Part shown: piece after piece, positions 25,501 to 38,000 of the stretch
How positions within the stretch are numbered: the stretch's first letter is position 1
How the letters are laid out: each line of letters starts with the position of its first letter
Source of the DNA: Burhinus oedicnemus
Lineage: Eukaryota > Chordata > Aves > Charadriiformes > Burhinidae
Length of the DNA stretch: 64,000 bases
Assembly (NCBI GenBank): GCA_008921705.1
Contig: VFFE01007638.1
Span: 2,661,789 to 2,725,788, forward strand
Direction: 5' to 3'
Made by a program: the position numbers and the translations under genes
Notes under the pieces: generated by a model
Seen by the model: only the letters and a program-made list of their open reading frames with translations
What the model was told of the DNA's origin: nothing
Database searches by the model: none

Positions 25501-26857
25501 ATTTGAGGGAAAGAGACTAGTTTGGGTGTACTGAGGAGCTTCAGAGGAGGAGGATGCAGCTATGGAAGACTAGAGGTCCAGTAAAGACCTGAGTTGATCC
25601 TAAACCCTCCACAGAGCCTTGGGATCTGTCCCTGTTCCTGCCAGGAGGGTGGGTGGGTACTGATTTTTTTCCAAGGTTTCCATCCCGTGACTCACACCAT
25701 CTGAGGCCCCAGCCCCTGGGTCAGTTGAGACCAGCCTGAGTCACGGGCAGCAGCCCAGCCTCCGGCTCAGCCATTTGCATGGTGCTGGCCATCCCTGGTT
25801 GTGTCCTACTCCCTCCCAAAGGGACAGAGTTTTTATTATTTGACACATTCTGGATCAGACGGTTGCCAAAAGCCACCAAGGGCCTTGCTAGTCGCACAGC
25901 CCCAGATCACTTCACTTCCTCTGTATCTTAGGCCAGTCAGCAGTCGTCACCAGGGTTTCCATCACCCTCTGATCTCCTGCCTCAAACACATCGCAAAAGA
26001 GTGAAGTTAGACACAATTACATAACAAGTTTCACTAATTGCTTCCTTGGTTTTTTTACCTTATCCTGAATTAATCTAGTCAAAGCTGGGCAGATGTAGTC
26101 AAGGTCTTGCTTACCTGGGAGGTGTTTTTAGCAAGGTGCTACCCCATGATGTCTTGTGATCCTGAATGTCATCCTGTTATAAGCAGCCTCTTGACGGTAA
26201 CAAATTAAAGACCCATCCCCCTCTCCCCGTTCCTGGACAGTAGGAAGAAAAGAAATTATCCACATCAAAATCATAATTCTGCAGTCTCCAGTACACAAGG
26301 GGACACAGTAAACATAACTTATTACATGATTTACTGACAAAATAAGATCTAAGTCTATATAGGTGTTGGTAGAGAGCTAATGGTTTCTATAAAAAATTGT
26401 TCTCCAGTCTCAATTTTCAAATGAGACATTTTTTTCTCGTACAAGATTGCCTTCAGGTTGAATAGATCCTTAAACTTCTTTATTTTTCCTTACAAACATT
26501 TTTGACACTTACAAACATTTTGTATGCTGCTTAGTAGTGTACATTTGCTGGAGGCCAAGTTACAACTTCTGTAAATTTTTACTATTATTAGGCACAAATC
26601 TAAGTCCCCAAAGTCTAGTATATTTGACCTTTGAAGAAGTTCAAATCTGATCTACCTTGAAATAATGCTGCTTTGGACAGTCTCTGTTGGTATGGTTAGA
26701 TGTTGCAAATGATCAAGTTAACATATTATAAGAAATTCTCCACATAGCTAAAACACAGTGATGAACTGTGTGAAAAATCACAGTCAGCTGCAATGCAGCA
26801 TAAAACAGACTGTGATCATGCCCATGCAAAAGCAAAGTAACCTGTTTCCTAAGCTCT
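22576..26857. other. Unannotated DNA
   Basis: No gene is recognised. Most is AT-rich, with a GC-richer patch at about 25600-25960 that has few CpG and is not a CpG island. Open frames are short and lie on both strands. Confidence 0.55.
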
Positions 26858-26977
26858 GTTACTGACGTGGTTTGGGCCGGATTGACCACTCAGGCAAAAT
26901 GACAGATGCTCTCCCCTACCTGCCTCCAAAGAGAGGCAGGAGAGAGAGACTTATGAATTTAGAAGGAACTAAATTAC

Positions 26978-26983
26978 TTTAAT
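26978..26983 (-). terminator. Poly(A) signal of LTR copy B
   Basis: TTTAAT on the plus strand reads ATTAAA on the minus strand, in the same LTR position as in copy A. Confidence 0.55.
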
Positions 26984-27235
26984 GAAATATTAATAATAAA
27001 ATAATAAAAAGAAAATAATGAAATATATACAAAACCATATCAAGCTCCCAGGATGACAATCACATGACCAGCAGGCACTGGGGAAGTCCCAGACTGGACT
27101 CAGTGATGGATGGAAACTGGATTCCAGATAGGGATTCAGGATCAGGATTAAAGGCAGACAAACAGACAGAGTCCTCCTTGGATGCCAGCCATTGAAGAAA
27201 GTGGGTTGACCCTTTGATCACTCAGTTTTATACCG

Positions 27236-27242
27236 AGCATGA
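27236..27242 (-). promoter_or_regulatory. TATA box of LTR copy B
   Basis: TTTTATA on the plus strand is TATAAAA on the minus strand, at the same LTR position as the box in copy A. Confidence 0.6.
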
Positions 27243-27580
27243 TGCAGATGGGGTGGAATACCCTGTTGGTCAGTTTTGGGTCACCTGTCCTGTCCCCTCC
27301 TCCCCACAGGTGTGACCCCTCTACGCTTTTCCGCTTCCGACCTTCCAACAGGGCAAATAACAAAGTTGGCTGCCCTTGGTTGTTATAGCAATAAGTATAA
27401 ACAGGAGCCTCTCTGCATACCGTTCCTTGGCATCAGCTATAAACATGGGTCTTATCACTCTGAGAGCAAAGAGTTTTCTGCACAACATGCTGTTAATTTC
27501 AGCAGTTAGAAGAGGCCTAGGTAAAAAGTAAAGTTACTGAATAAAATTAGTCCTGTTTTAGCTCAAACCAGAACAGTTAC

Positions 27581-30500
27581 CCTCATCATTAAGCTTACTT
27601 GCCAGGACTAGGTCCACACCAGGATGCAATGATAAAAGGGCTAAATATTCTATTTGTAGCAGCCTATAAAGATTCACAGAAAATAACAGCTGGAATGCGT
27701 GCAAGCTCTGCTACACTGGTGAAAATTACTCTGAAGGATTTCTGAGGATTACAGGAGTTAAAGAATCTGGGACTGATTAGCCTTCTTGACCTTGAACTGA
27801 TATAGGCAAAAGTAAGAAGTTGGACACAGGTTTTGGGTAGACTGTCCTCGGCCATAGACAGAACAAGACTAGCAAGGGCCATAAGCAGCCTGCAGAGCCT
27901 GGGAGTCATCTTTTTCCTTCTGCCCTTGCTGGAGAAGCTTGGATGAAACACCATCAAAGGAAAGGTTCTCTGTGTTCCTTCCTAAAGCCTCGATGCAATC
28001 CTGGGCAACCAGTTATTTAGGCAAATCTAATTACATGAGTTTTTGCACAGTTCAAGAATAATTTATTTTAAATGTTGTGAATAGCTGTATTTTTTTAAAA
28101 AATCAGAGACAAAGCTTTCAGAAAACCTCTTATTCAGCACAGAAATAGAGAGTTATGTAGAATACTGGGTTTTAGGCTTATCTGGCACAGTCTAGGTTGT
28201 CTCACTTGAAGTGATCTGCTTTCCGGTGTTTTCTTGTTTTCCTTTACATTACCTTTATTTATGCACAAGTTTTAGTCTGTAGAAGCTTTCCTTGCTTACT
28301 GCTTCCTGTTTCATTTTACTTTTCCTTTGCTCACTGGTGCTAGCAGTTACCTAATAACAATTTTAGAACAATCAATCAGCAGTCTGTGCAAGCAAATAAC
28401 TTACCAAACACTTGAACCCTGTAATTGTGTTCTGACCTTGGTTGTACTAGAGGTTAGCGTGATAGATTCTTTGCAGCAATGCCATACTTTGTTGTTCTGT
28501 AAATGCAGTTCACCTGCCTAAGGTGAACTTTACTGCAGAGGAAAAATCAACTGCGGCCACATAAAACCCAGCAGTACGTGGAGGAGTCAATGATGGTGTA
28601 GGGAGCACTGGCAAACAAGGTGCAATGTTACCTAAACCAAAGAAACCTTAAGGAGAAGTGTCTAAGGCAGCTAGGTAGGAGACTTGACAGTCACGCTGAC
28701 ACTGAAAGAATGTGAAAGGTTTTAAAATATCTCATTTTCCTCACTTCAGATTTTTGGAATATGAATTTAAGAAGATTATTAAAGGATTTGCAGTGAGTTA
28801 ATTTTTCACTCCGAAGTCCCTCTTCCACCCTGAACTTATGAATAAATGTTGTCTTCCCTATGATTAAATAAACCAATACAGTTGTTCATAGAGTAGTATG
28901 TGATTCAGGTGTGATTCCTACTGGGCAAGTGACATTCAAAATATAGACATTTCCTACTATAATGTTATTAATACCACCACCTATTATGCAGCCCCGTTAA
29001 GCAACATGCACTATTTCTGTGCTTTCCAGGCGAAGTATTTTGAGACTGAAGACTAATTGGCTGAAGCACATGGACGCTCTTTAGCTGTTTAAAATGAAAT
29101 AATTCCCCCTTGCTAGGAAACGAGATGAGATGACAGTTCTGAGTTATCGCCAGAAGCTGTTCTAGCAGCCTGAGAAGGTTTTGAATGCGAATGTTGTTTC
29201 CGAGAGGAATATTGCAGAGACTGTGTGCACATGCATGCGTGTATATGCAAGACCAACATGCTCAGAAGGCAGTAGTTGGTAGTGGGCAGAGATGCAAAGG
29301 GAAGTGACAGCACCCCATGCACCTATGTGTGCCTGTCATGGTGAGGGACTGTCCATGCTATGCCCGGTCCAAGCACAGAAAGACAAACTCTTACAGCGTA
29401 TGTGTCAAAACAGAGGTCACATGTGAGCACATGCAAGTATTTGGGGGAAGCAGAAGTGGACGACGAGGGTAATGCTGCTCTCTCTGGTTGATGGTGGTAT
29501 TGGTACAACTAGGATTGAATTGTTGTCAAACATCACAACAAAAAAGAGAGAGAGAAGATGTTTTCTGGAAATTCTTCCCAGCCTCAGAGGAGGCATGACA
29601 GAAAGCATGAAGGAGCTTGTTTAAAAGTGTTAGAAGGGAGCAATGGTGCTTGATCACTGGCAAACCTGATACAGCAGCAGCTTTCTGAGGAGAAGAGCAG
29701 CGAGATGGAACAAAGCTGTGAGGACTTTAAAAGCCAAGTGCTGAACAGAGGCAAGTAATCACTTCCCTAAATCTGCTGCCCAGACTCTTGCAGCCCACTG
29801 TGCAGTAGCCTTCACCACAGCAATGGTGTGCCCCTGGCTCCTGTCAGTAAGGCCAATGGAGATCGTAACTGCTATTCCTCTAAGAGCTGTCCTCTTTAAG
29901 GTTCACAGTTCTTCAGATTTGGGCTTATTTAATTGACAGATGCAGGTCTCGTGCTGTTATGGGGTACCTTCCTGTATTTCAGCCACCCTCCAGCTGCCAC
30001 GCTGGATGCCATCTCCCATAGGGTCAGCATGGTATCAGACAGCCCTGTAGGAGTGTTTCACACAGCCTAGGAGATCTCCGGTAGCCCCAGTCACCAAAAA
30101 TTTGGGAGGAAAGCAGATGTTGGCCCTGTTGGGTATACCCTGGTGTCTGACAGGAGGACCACAGGCCCAATGTAAGAACAATATTCTGTAGGCTGTGAAG
30201 TGAAAAAGGAGAGAAATGGTCTCTGACGGGTTGTAGAACAAACATGTTAGTTAAATTTCAATCGGTTATAAAAGCATGTTCAAGCTACGAAGTTTGAATT
30301 ATCAATAGAAGACAGAAAACAGGGAGAGAGAGTTAAGAACAGATGAAATGTGATCAAACTTAAATTACCAGAATAAACTTAAATCACCAGAATACTGGTC
30401 TAATCAGAAAACATGGCTATCAATAAAGAAGAAACTGTTTCTCCAGAAAAAACTTAAACGTCTGGCGTTGACAACGTAACTGGTGTCAGGAGCGTGGAAA

Positions 30501-32294
30501 GCCAGCAAATGCAGATGAGAAGATAGAGAAACAGCAAAATGAAGCCATTAGAAACTCATTGGGGTATGCCACCAAAAGCTTGTTTCCTTTTGGTGATTTT
30601 GTGTAACTGCAGACAGAGAAGCAACAAAGCATAATGTTTGATCTGCACAGCCCGAGTCCCCCCCACGCATTTTCTAAGGCTCTGTTTTTCAGGGGTAAGT
30701 GCTGGTGGTTTTCATCTGAAGTGTTTCTTACATGAGTTGAATGACGTGGACTGCAACATCGTGTACAAACTTCCATTTCTCTGACAAAGCCCCTTTTCAG
30801 ACATTTTCTATTCTAATTGCCAGTGGAGATTTTATTTAACAGGCTGCAGCACCAAGTGAGATGAAGCTTCTCATTTCCCAGCGTTGCACACTAACACAAA
30901 ATCAGAAGCAATGTACACTAAGTTATATCAGATAATTAGCATGTACTAATAGAAGTTAACCAAAATGAATAAGTGCAATGCATGTAGCACAAATGATCAA
31001 ATGCAAACCTTTGAATTGAATTTTCACAGTAACATAGTTCAAAATTATTAAATTAAATTAGTAATTCAGAATGATCTGCAGTCATATACCCCTCTTACTG
31101 TAACCTGGCAGATATTTGAGCAAGATTTGATTCACATTTGGGAGTCTCGTTGATGTGAAATATCGTACAGGCTTGGTGCCAGATGTGAAATTATCCTTAT
31201 TAGGTGTTTTTCTTTAACAATTGTGTTTTACCACAGTGATTAGACCAGATGGAGCATAAATCCTTTCTTCTTTTTTCTTTTTTTTTAACCTACATCCTTT
31301 CAAAATCCAGTTACCATAACAACTTGATTTCACTGTTTTTGTTAAATCATCTTCTTTTTATATCACACCTAGAACTTTTGTCTGGCTCACAAATGAATAC
31401 AACTAATTTTTTAGTTAATTATTTGTTGTCAAAAATCTCTCTACAACTTCTCTTTTGTTTTCTCCTCTTTTTTTGGTGGGGGAAGGGAGAAAAGGAGTAA
31501 TGTCTTTTGTTTGGCATGTTTAGTATCAGCAATAAGTAGACAGAGTGGTAATATAAACCTTCTACAAAACAATAAAACAGAAGGACTCCCAGCAGAAAGC
31601 TTGAGAATCTCAAACCATACTTACACAGACTTCTAATGATATTTTTTAAAGGACATTTCTTTCCATGAAAATTAAGTACTCCTGGTAATTTCACAACACC
31701 AGAGCTTTGTATATATTTCCCTCTTTGTCTGAATGGGCCAATTCAAGCCTTCTTTTATGATAACAACATAAAACCATACTGCAGTAAAATACCTTCCCTT
31801 CTGTCTCCTTTTTCTTTGCTTAATATCTATTTGACTTTGTCAGGGAGAAAAGAGAGACAGTGGGAGGTGTGGTAAGTTAATATCTGGGAATAAAAAGGCG
31901 CTACCTAGCAACATTTCTCTGGAAACTAAATCTCATTTGTCAAGCAACTCTAAAACAGAGGCTACATTGCCCAGGGGGTTGATAATGGCATACAGAGCTT
32001 TTCATGGCAAGTCACTAAAATATAAATGCAGCCCAGGTCAGTAGCAAGTGAACACTGTTACCATCTGACAGCTGTTTTGTGGCCTGTATGAAATACCTTC
32101 TTAGACTTCATCCGATTCCTAGTGGGAAGGTGGCTGCATCCCAATTAGCATTAATTGGCTCCCTTGTTGTTAGCTGCAGTAAGGCGACCAAGGACCGTGC
32201 AGAGTCGGGGAGCAGAGGGCTGGAAGGAGCATGCCGTGATCCACTACACCAGCTGTGTTTCTAGTTAAACCAGTCACTTTAAATACAGCGCTCC
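27581..32294. other. Unannotated DNA
   Basis: No gene is recognised in about 4.7 kb. Open frames reach 97 codons (27664-27957, -) without motifs. There is a 19-bp tandem pair at 30356-30393. The part from about 31830 contains a GC-richer segment that may be an old repeat or a conserved noncoding element, including an imperfect RFX X-box-like site (31900-31912). Confidence 0.5.
30356..30393. repeat. Two tandem 19-bp units
   Basis: AAACTTAAATTACCAGAAT (30356-30374) is followed directly by a copy with one T-to-C change (30375-30393). It is a recent-looking local duplication. Confidence 0.85.
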
Positions 32295-32770
32295 AGACAG
32301 ACTATTGTATAGCCCCTGTTTAAAAGCTGGGAGTGAAGGAGCCTCGATGGTGTTCTTTTGATGCGCCTGTTTCAGTGGTTCACGTCTCCTGTCCTTACAG
32401 CGGGCTTTTTTCCTCTCGAATATTACCAAAACCATTTTGTTTGGAAGCGTAAGGGATTTCTTCTTGTCCTTCTACAGGGAATCAGTCCATCAAAGGAAGT
32501 TAACAGATTTCTCAGCCTTTTATCGTTCTGTGTACTTTACTCTGCACTCTCTCCAATTTGCCTACGTACCTCATAAATTACAATGACCAAAACCAGACAC
32601 AATGCTCCAACTGGGGCCTTACAATGCTAAGCACAGGATAGTTATTATTTCCCTTGCCATAGATTAATGCTCCTCTAACACAGCTCAAGATACATTTTCC
32701 TGCTACAGAATCTCAAGTCAACCCATGCTTTCTAGCTGGTATAACCCAGTGACCCTTGAACACCCAAGTT
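32295..32770 (-). mobile_element. Ancient CR1-like LINE remnant, antisense
   Basis: Successive plus-strand blocks follow the antisense 3' part of an old CR1: 'gggagtgaaggagcctcgat', 'tgtttcagtggttcacgtct', 'ctcgaatattaccaaaac', 'tttctcagccttttatcgt', 'ctgcactctctccaattt', 'ccaaaaccagacacaatgct' and 'ccaactggggccttacaatg', ending near 'ggtataacccagtgaccctt'. The 'ccagac.caat..tccaactggggcct' phrase is characteristic. The copy is strongly diverged and belongs to an older CR1 or L3-like subfamily than the other CR1 ends here. The ends are approximate. Confidence 0.65.
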
Positions 32771-34339
32771 TCAAGTGGTTCAGAGATGATTTCAGCTGGA
32801 TCTCTCAGGACCTCTAACCATCGAGGACAAGTTTTCAGATGCTTTTGAATGGATAACTTGTTGGACCTAAACACTCTTTAAGCTCTCCTTTCCTTGTTCT
32901 GCTGTGTTGTCCTACCTGTCTATTAAAACATGCTCTGTTAATTACCAAATCACACTTTAGGTTTTGAGTACGAATAAGGCAAAGGAGGCACTGAATGTTT
33001 CTGGTCCTCCTGTAATTCACTCTCCTTCCCTGTTTTGCAATAAACCTTTTCTTTGCCTTTGTGTCCTACTTCTATGTTTATAAAAGTTTCTTCATCATCT
33101 TGTATGTTCCTACTTCACTGAAGCAATGTTATATTTTTACTATTTTGTACTCTGCTTTTCTGCCCGCTTGCTTGTGCTATTTTTTCTACTTAATACTATA
33201 TCTTATTTCACTTTTTTGGTGATTCCTTTTTGAATGCCATTGAAGAGCTTTCTATACAGCTGGGAACAGGCTATTATTAAACTTCTCATGTTTGTTTGGG
33301 TTTTTTTGCAGGAAGATAGCTGTTGTGCACTTGGTAAAACCTAGTTAAATAGCTCCACCTCTCCCATTCTTCTTAATCTCTTAAATCAGGAATAATTAAC
33401 TAAATGTCTACAATTTAAGAGAGCTAAATGACAGTTAGGAACTGAAAATCAGTTCATACACCAGGATATCTAGTCTAGTAACTTTTGAAATGGTCTAAGT
33501 AACCTCTCCAAACTCTGGTCACTACTCCAGAAGGGCATGGGACATCTGTAGATCTCGTGCTATATCTGCCAGTCCTATTGGGGTGTCTCTCAAATCCTAG
33601 GGAGTCTTGAACAGTACCAGAAAGCTATATCTCAATGTCACTCAGGCCCAATGGCATTCAAGGAGCTATTCATCTTATCCTAAAGCAGATATCTGTAGTT
33701 AACTTCATAGCACTCTACATTTCTTTGAGTATTTTGGGAAGCAGGGGCATCTTCATTCAAATACCTAGATGCAGATGTCTAGTGCTGTTTGGGATGCCAT
33801 AGTCCCTATCTGTCTTTCCAGAGGGTCATGGATCTTATGCAGGTCCTATGTCATACCTACCAGCCCTATGCAGGTGTCCCAGATAACTGAGGACATTTCA
33901 ATGGCACTGCATACCTGACTATGAATCACTATGGAAAGATGGACCACACAGGATCATCTTGAGGCCATCCAGAACTTATTAGCTTTAGTTCAGTGCAGTC
34001 TTGCAGATTTGGAATTTGGCAGTATTGTCTAAAGATGACAGGAGTGTTAAGAGCTGCACGGCCCTCTTTAAATATAACCAAATGGGTAATTAGCCACATC
34101 AGTGAAAAAAACAAAAGCAAAAAACCAGAATTCATGCATATATAAACTGATTGTTTTTACTTTACCTCTTGTTGCACCAGTACAGGTTCAACTTGGGTGA
34201 TTTCTTTACAATCTGTCATTTCTCAGTGCACATTCAGAAATAACTTTCCATTCATACTGATTTCTTAAGCTGAAGTGCACAATTAAGTTTTGAGTTGCCT
34301 ATTGTCACAGCTGTGTTAGGTTATGTGATAAAGCTCATC
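32771..34339. other. Unannotated DNA with an internal duplication
   Basis: No gene is seen. Segments at about 33460-33610 and 33755-33900 appear to be diverged copies of each other, offset by about 291 bp (see findings). Confidence 0.5.
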
Positions 34340-35060
34340 TGCACACACACAAAACGAGCTCAGAGAGACAATGGCAGGAGGGGGCCCCAAATAGTACCCT
34401 GCCAGGCTACTCCCAGGCCATCACAGGGGCCATCAGCCCATCAAAGGCGCATTCCCACAAGCCCAGAGGAGTGCAGGGGCACAATGACAGGCAGGAACAC
34501 AAATCAAGGACTCCCAAGGAAGGAATGCCTTGTCCCAGTCCCTCCCAGGGCTGTCCCGGGAAAGCCATCAGCCCCATGGTCCGAGTGTGGAGCCCATCAT
34601 TGTGAGTCATTGGGAGCAGCTCTCCAGATCGCCTTTCTGACTAGGAGGGGTTGCGAGCAACTGGGGAGACTGGGGCAGACTGAATGTCTGGACACAGCTG
34701 CTGGGGGGATTCACTTGTACATAGGTACATATACATATTCTCACTAGTGAACTTCCATCCTGTCCAGCGAGAGAAGGGAGCAGATGAGGACATTGGTGCT
34801 GCCTGTGTTCGTGTGGGTGCTCTGAGTGTCTGTCTGTGATCTGTGTGGCTGGAGATACATGTATATATGTACGTGGTGTTTATGTGTGTGCTTGTGCCTG
34901 CTGGGAATACATCTTGTTCCTCGCTACTGGTTGGACACAGGGACACAGAGCAGTGGCAGCCTCACTTCTCTCAGGCTGTCAGATCCTGCATGATACATTT
35001 TCCTCTAACAAACTAGTCCATATCTACAGTAATTTTAAGGCACTGGGAAGAATTCCAGTG
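34340..35060. repeat. GC-richer block, possibly a degenerate LTR
   Basis: This block is GC-richer than its surroundings and includes a 'tacatatacatattctcac' stretch, several TGTGT runs and 'ctcgctactggttggacac' after 'gggaatacatcttgttcc', which loosely recalls an R/U5 boundary of avian ERVL-type LTRs. A 150-codon open frame (34295-34747, +) crosses its start but shows no gag-like or other motif. I cannot define TG...CA ends or a target-site duplication, so the assignment is tentative. Confidence 0.35.
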
Positions 35061-38000
35061 TGACAAGCTGGCATAACCTCTGTGTGCACTCTTACACGCT
35101 CTGTCTTATCATCTCATTAAATATCCTGTATGAGAGCTTCAGATTAGCTCCAGGTTCTTCTTGTGATCTCCACCTGTCAGGTGTGTTAGACTGCTCAAGT
35201 CACTAATCATCTAATGTGAGGAGGGGCTCACAGGGTGACAGACACAAAAAGCCTTTTAAAACCTGACTTTTTACAAGTAAATTTTGCCTGAAGAAGAATG
35301 ATAAATAGCTCTAAAAATGAGACAAAATTGCTGTTTGATACTGTTACTCTTATAACCTTAAGGCCTTATTACAGCATTGCGTCTCTCTCAATGAAAGTCG
35401 CAAGAAGCTGATGAAAAATCCAAGCTGTTAAGTGTTTGGAAATGTTGGGGAAAAAAACCATACAATTCAGTACCAGAGCTTTTAGGGCTTTTATCCCATC
35501 AGCGGTGTCTTCTGTAAGACTGGTTTCTTCTAGATTTGCTGCAAGGACCTGCACAGTTGAACACTGCAGCCAATCACCTATTTTATGGTCAGCACGGACA
35601 TGAAGAAATATTCTTCCATCACAGCATATTCCTTTGAAATGAGCTTTTAGCTTGGAAGAATGATAATCTGTCTTCTCACTCCATGAGATTCTTAAAAGAC
35701 TCAGGAAGCTCAAGCAAAGTGGCTTCAAAACCATTAATCTTCAGCCAGCATATGAAGCAGAGATGCATGCTTTGCACTGGAAGCAATCTCTTCCTTGGAC
35801 ATGGACAACATGGTTTGCTGCTTTGAAAACCTTAGACATATCACCCCTGCTTGCTAAAGAATTTTTTGAGTGTCATATCACGTTGGTTCCATATGACTAA
35901 GTTTAGACTACACGTGATGCAGTGGATCTTCAGAGTTGTTCTGCTGTTATGGACTTCTGGGCAATTAAAATGGCCATTTGCTGCTGCAGTCCCATCAGGA
36001 CTGTCACTACATCTTAATTCTCTCCAGTCAGTGGGAGAGCTGCTGTACCTTCCCCTGCCATGTCACACAAACTGCAAGGACAGTCAGGCAGTGTGTCGAT
36101 TACGGAGTAAGCAATGAGCAGACAAGTGCTGTAAGCTCACAGTCTCTGTACTCTTACCTGAGAACACAAAAGAACAACTCTTTGTGCTGATCTTCTTCAT
36201 GGAAATCAAGATAATTGGGCAGTTCCATGGATAAATTGTTTGATTATAGACACTGAACTATTTCTTCTGTTTCTGCTATTTAACTTCAATTTTTTCTTCA
36301 ATATTACATCAGTCTTGGCACATAAGCTGAGAACAGCATGGACCTTGCTGTCACTTTTCTCTGGGCTATTATTGTGGTGCAGCAGTATTCTCTGTGTCTC
36401 TTGAAGACGAGACCTTGGCTCTGGAAAGGATAAGTGATAACAGCTTTCTTGACTGTCTGACATTTTATTTCACTCTAATTGCATGGAGATTTCATGCTGC
36501 TTACTAGATATCACATTAGACAGGTTTCCCAGATCCTCTATATTTGCTAGCAACGCTGGCTTTTTTCACACTCAGCAAAGCTCTTGGCAGTATCTTTCCC
36601 ATTGCCCACTGCTGATGTGCATAGCTGTCCTAGAGGCTGCACACCCAGTGACAGCAAAATTGGCAGGAAGAGTGCACAATATTTGCAAACCGCATCATCT
36701 TGAGTCTTGGAATAAGCCAGCTACTTTTTCTGAAATCAAAGATTCCCAAGTCCTTTGGCAGGAAAGAGGAAAAGCTGGTCTCAAGGAGCTGTAAGTTCTC
36801 CAAAATCTGTGTGTTCTGGTCACTGCTTCTCCTTTTGTCCAGTGTTGCTCCTGTGATCGAAGCACAGTAAGATCTGCGAGGTAATGCAGTGAGCTCTGGG
36901 TTGTCACTGCAGCGCTGGCCAAAGTCAGAGCTAGTCTGCTTGTTTCATTAATGCTAGTAGATGTTTCCATAGATGCCATGCCATTTGCCTTCTACTCCTT
37001 ATGACTACATGGTCTTTTCCTGACACAGCAGAAAGGGAAACATTTTGGCCTCTTGTCAGACATGTTGAAATCACGTATTAAGCGGTGGAGTAAAATCTAT
37101 ATTGCTAGTCATTGTTGGTACCTAACAAACGCTCTCAGAGACCGAGCCGCAGTTATCAGTCACCCATGCGGACACACACTGTACAAAGTCGATTGCCTGC
37201 TGTGACTTGGGAGATAGCCAGAGCATATCCAAGCTCTCTCTAGTGCAGCGTATCCAGTGTCACCATAACCATGGATCAGTAAATGATAAGTTTCCCATAT
37301 ATAATCCCAAGAAAATGCTACCGCAGGGGTGTGGGGAGCTTAAATATCTGCCAAGCCAATGACAAAAAGACATTTATCCACCTCACCCCACTGAAACGAT
37401 TACTTGTAAAATAACTTTATTTGACAGTAACAGATGATTTCCACTTTGTTGAACCGGGAAGGTAACACTGGATAATTTTTTACATGATTCTAAACCCATT
37501 CTTTTCCTCAGAGTGACTTTAATAATGATACTGTATCTCTACTAATGAAAGAGAAACTTACATTCAACAGAGTTTTGCTGGGAGGAAGAGGAAAACATTA
37601 TAAAAGTGATGTCACAGATGGTAAACTTGGGAAAGGGTTGTTTAAACTGAGACTGCCAAGCCACTTGTCTCTACATATTCTTGTAGAGTTTCCTCCGGGA
37701 CACCTCTCGCATTTTTCATTATATGTGCTTTGCCTCTTCCCATTGTTATTCCTCTATAAAACACTCTATTTCTTTGCTTCCTGAGACTCCACCAAGGGAC
37801 AGAGCTTGAAGTGGACTATGGAAGATATTTCGAAGTACACAATCACACCCCTCTGACTTCTCCTGACTTAGCTATTATAAGACCAAAATTATTCAGACAA
37901 ACTTTCTTTGTAGTGAAATACGTTATCCAAACTTCAGAGGGAAAGATCTTGGCCCTTCGGCACCCACTATAGACACCTCTTCTTTGAGGTGTGGAGGTGC

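Larger units (their letters stand above)
26863..27575 (-). mobile_element. Solo LTR of an endogenous retrovirus, family 1, copy B (inverted)
   Basis: A solo LTR in the opposite orientation to copy A. It starts TGACGTGGTTTGG and ends CTCAAACCAGAACA on the plus strand. It is flanked by an exact 5-bp target-site duplication, GTTAC (26858-26862 and 27576-27580), which fixes both ends and shows a single insertion. On the minus strand it carries the TATA box (27236-27242) and the ATTAAA signal (26978-26983). Shared blocks with copy A include 'ggcactggggaagtcccaga' and 'tggtcagttttgggtcacct'. A pyrimidine- and AT-rich tract near the R/U5 side is kept in both. No coding interior remains, so the provirus was lost by LTR-LTR recombination. 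Confidence 0.92.

Noticed and set aside
25600..25960. GC-rich patch as a promoter CpG island
   Set aside because: CpG dinucleotides are few and there is no nearby first exon.
4547..27575. Copies A and B as the two LTRs of one provirus
   Set aside because: They are in opposite orientation, have different target-site duplications, and the DNA between them holds no gag, pol or env.
34295..34747. 150-codon open frame on the plus strand
   Set aside because: Low-complexity, proline- and arginine-rich chance frame in GC-richer DNA, overlapped by antisense frames. It has no motif of gag or any other family.
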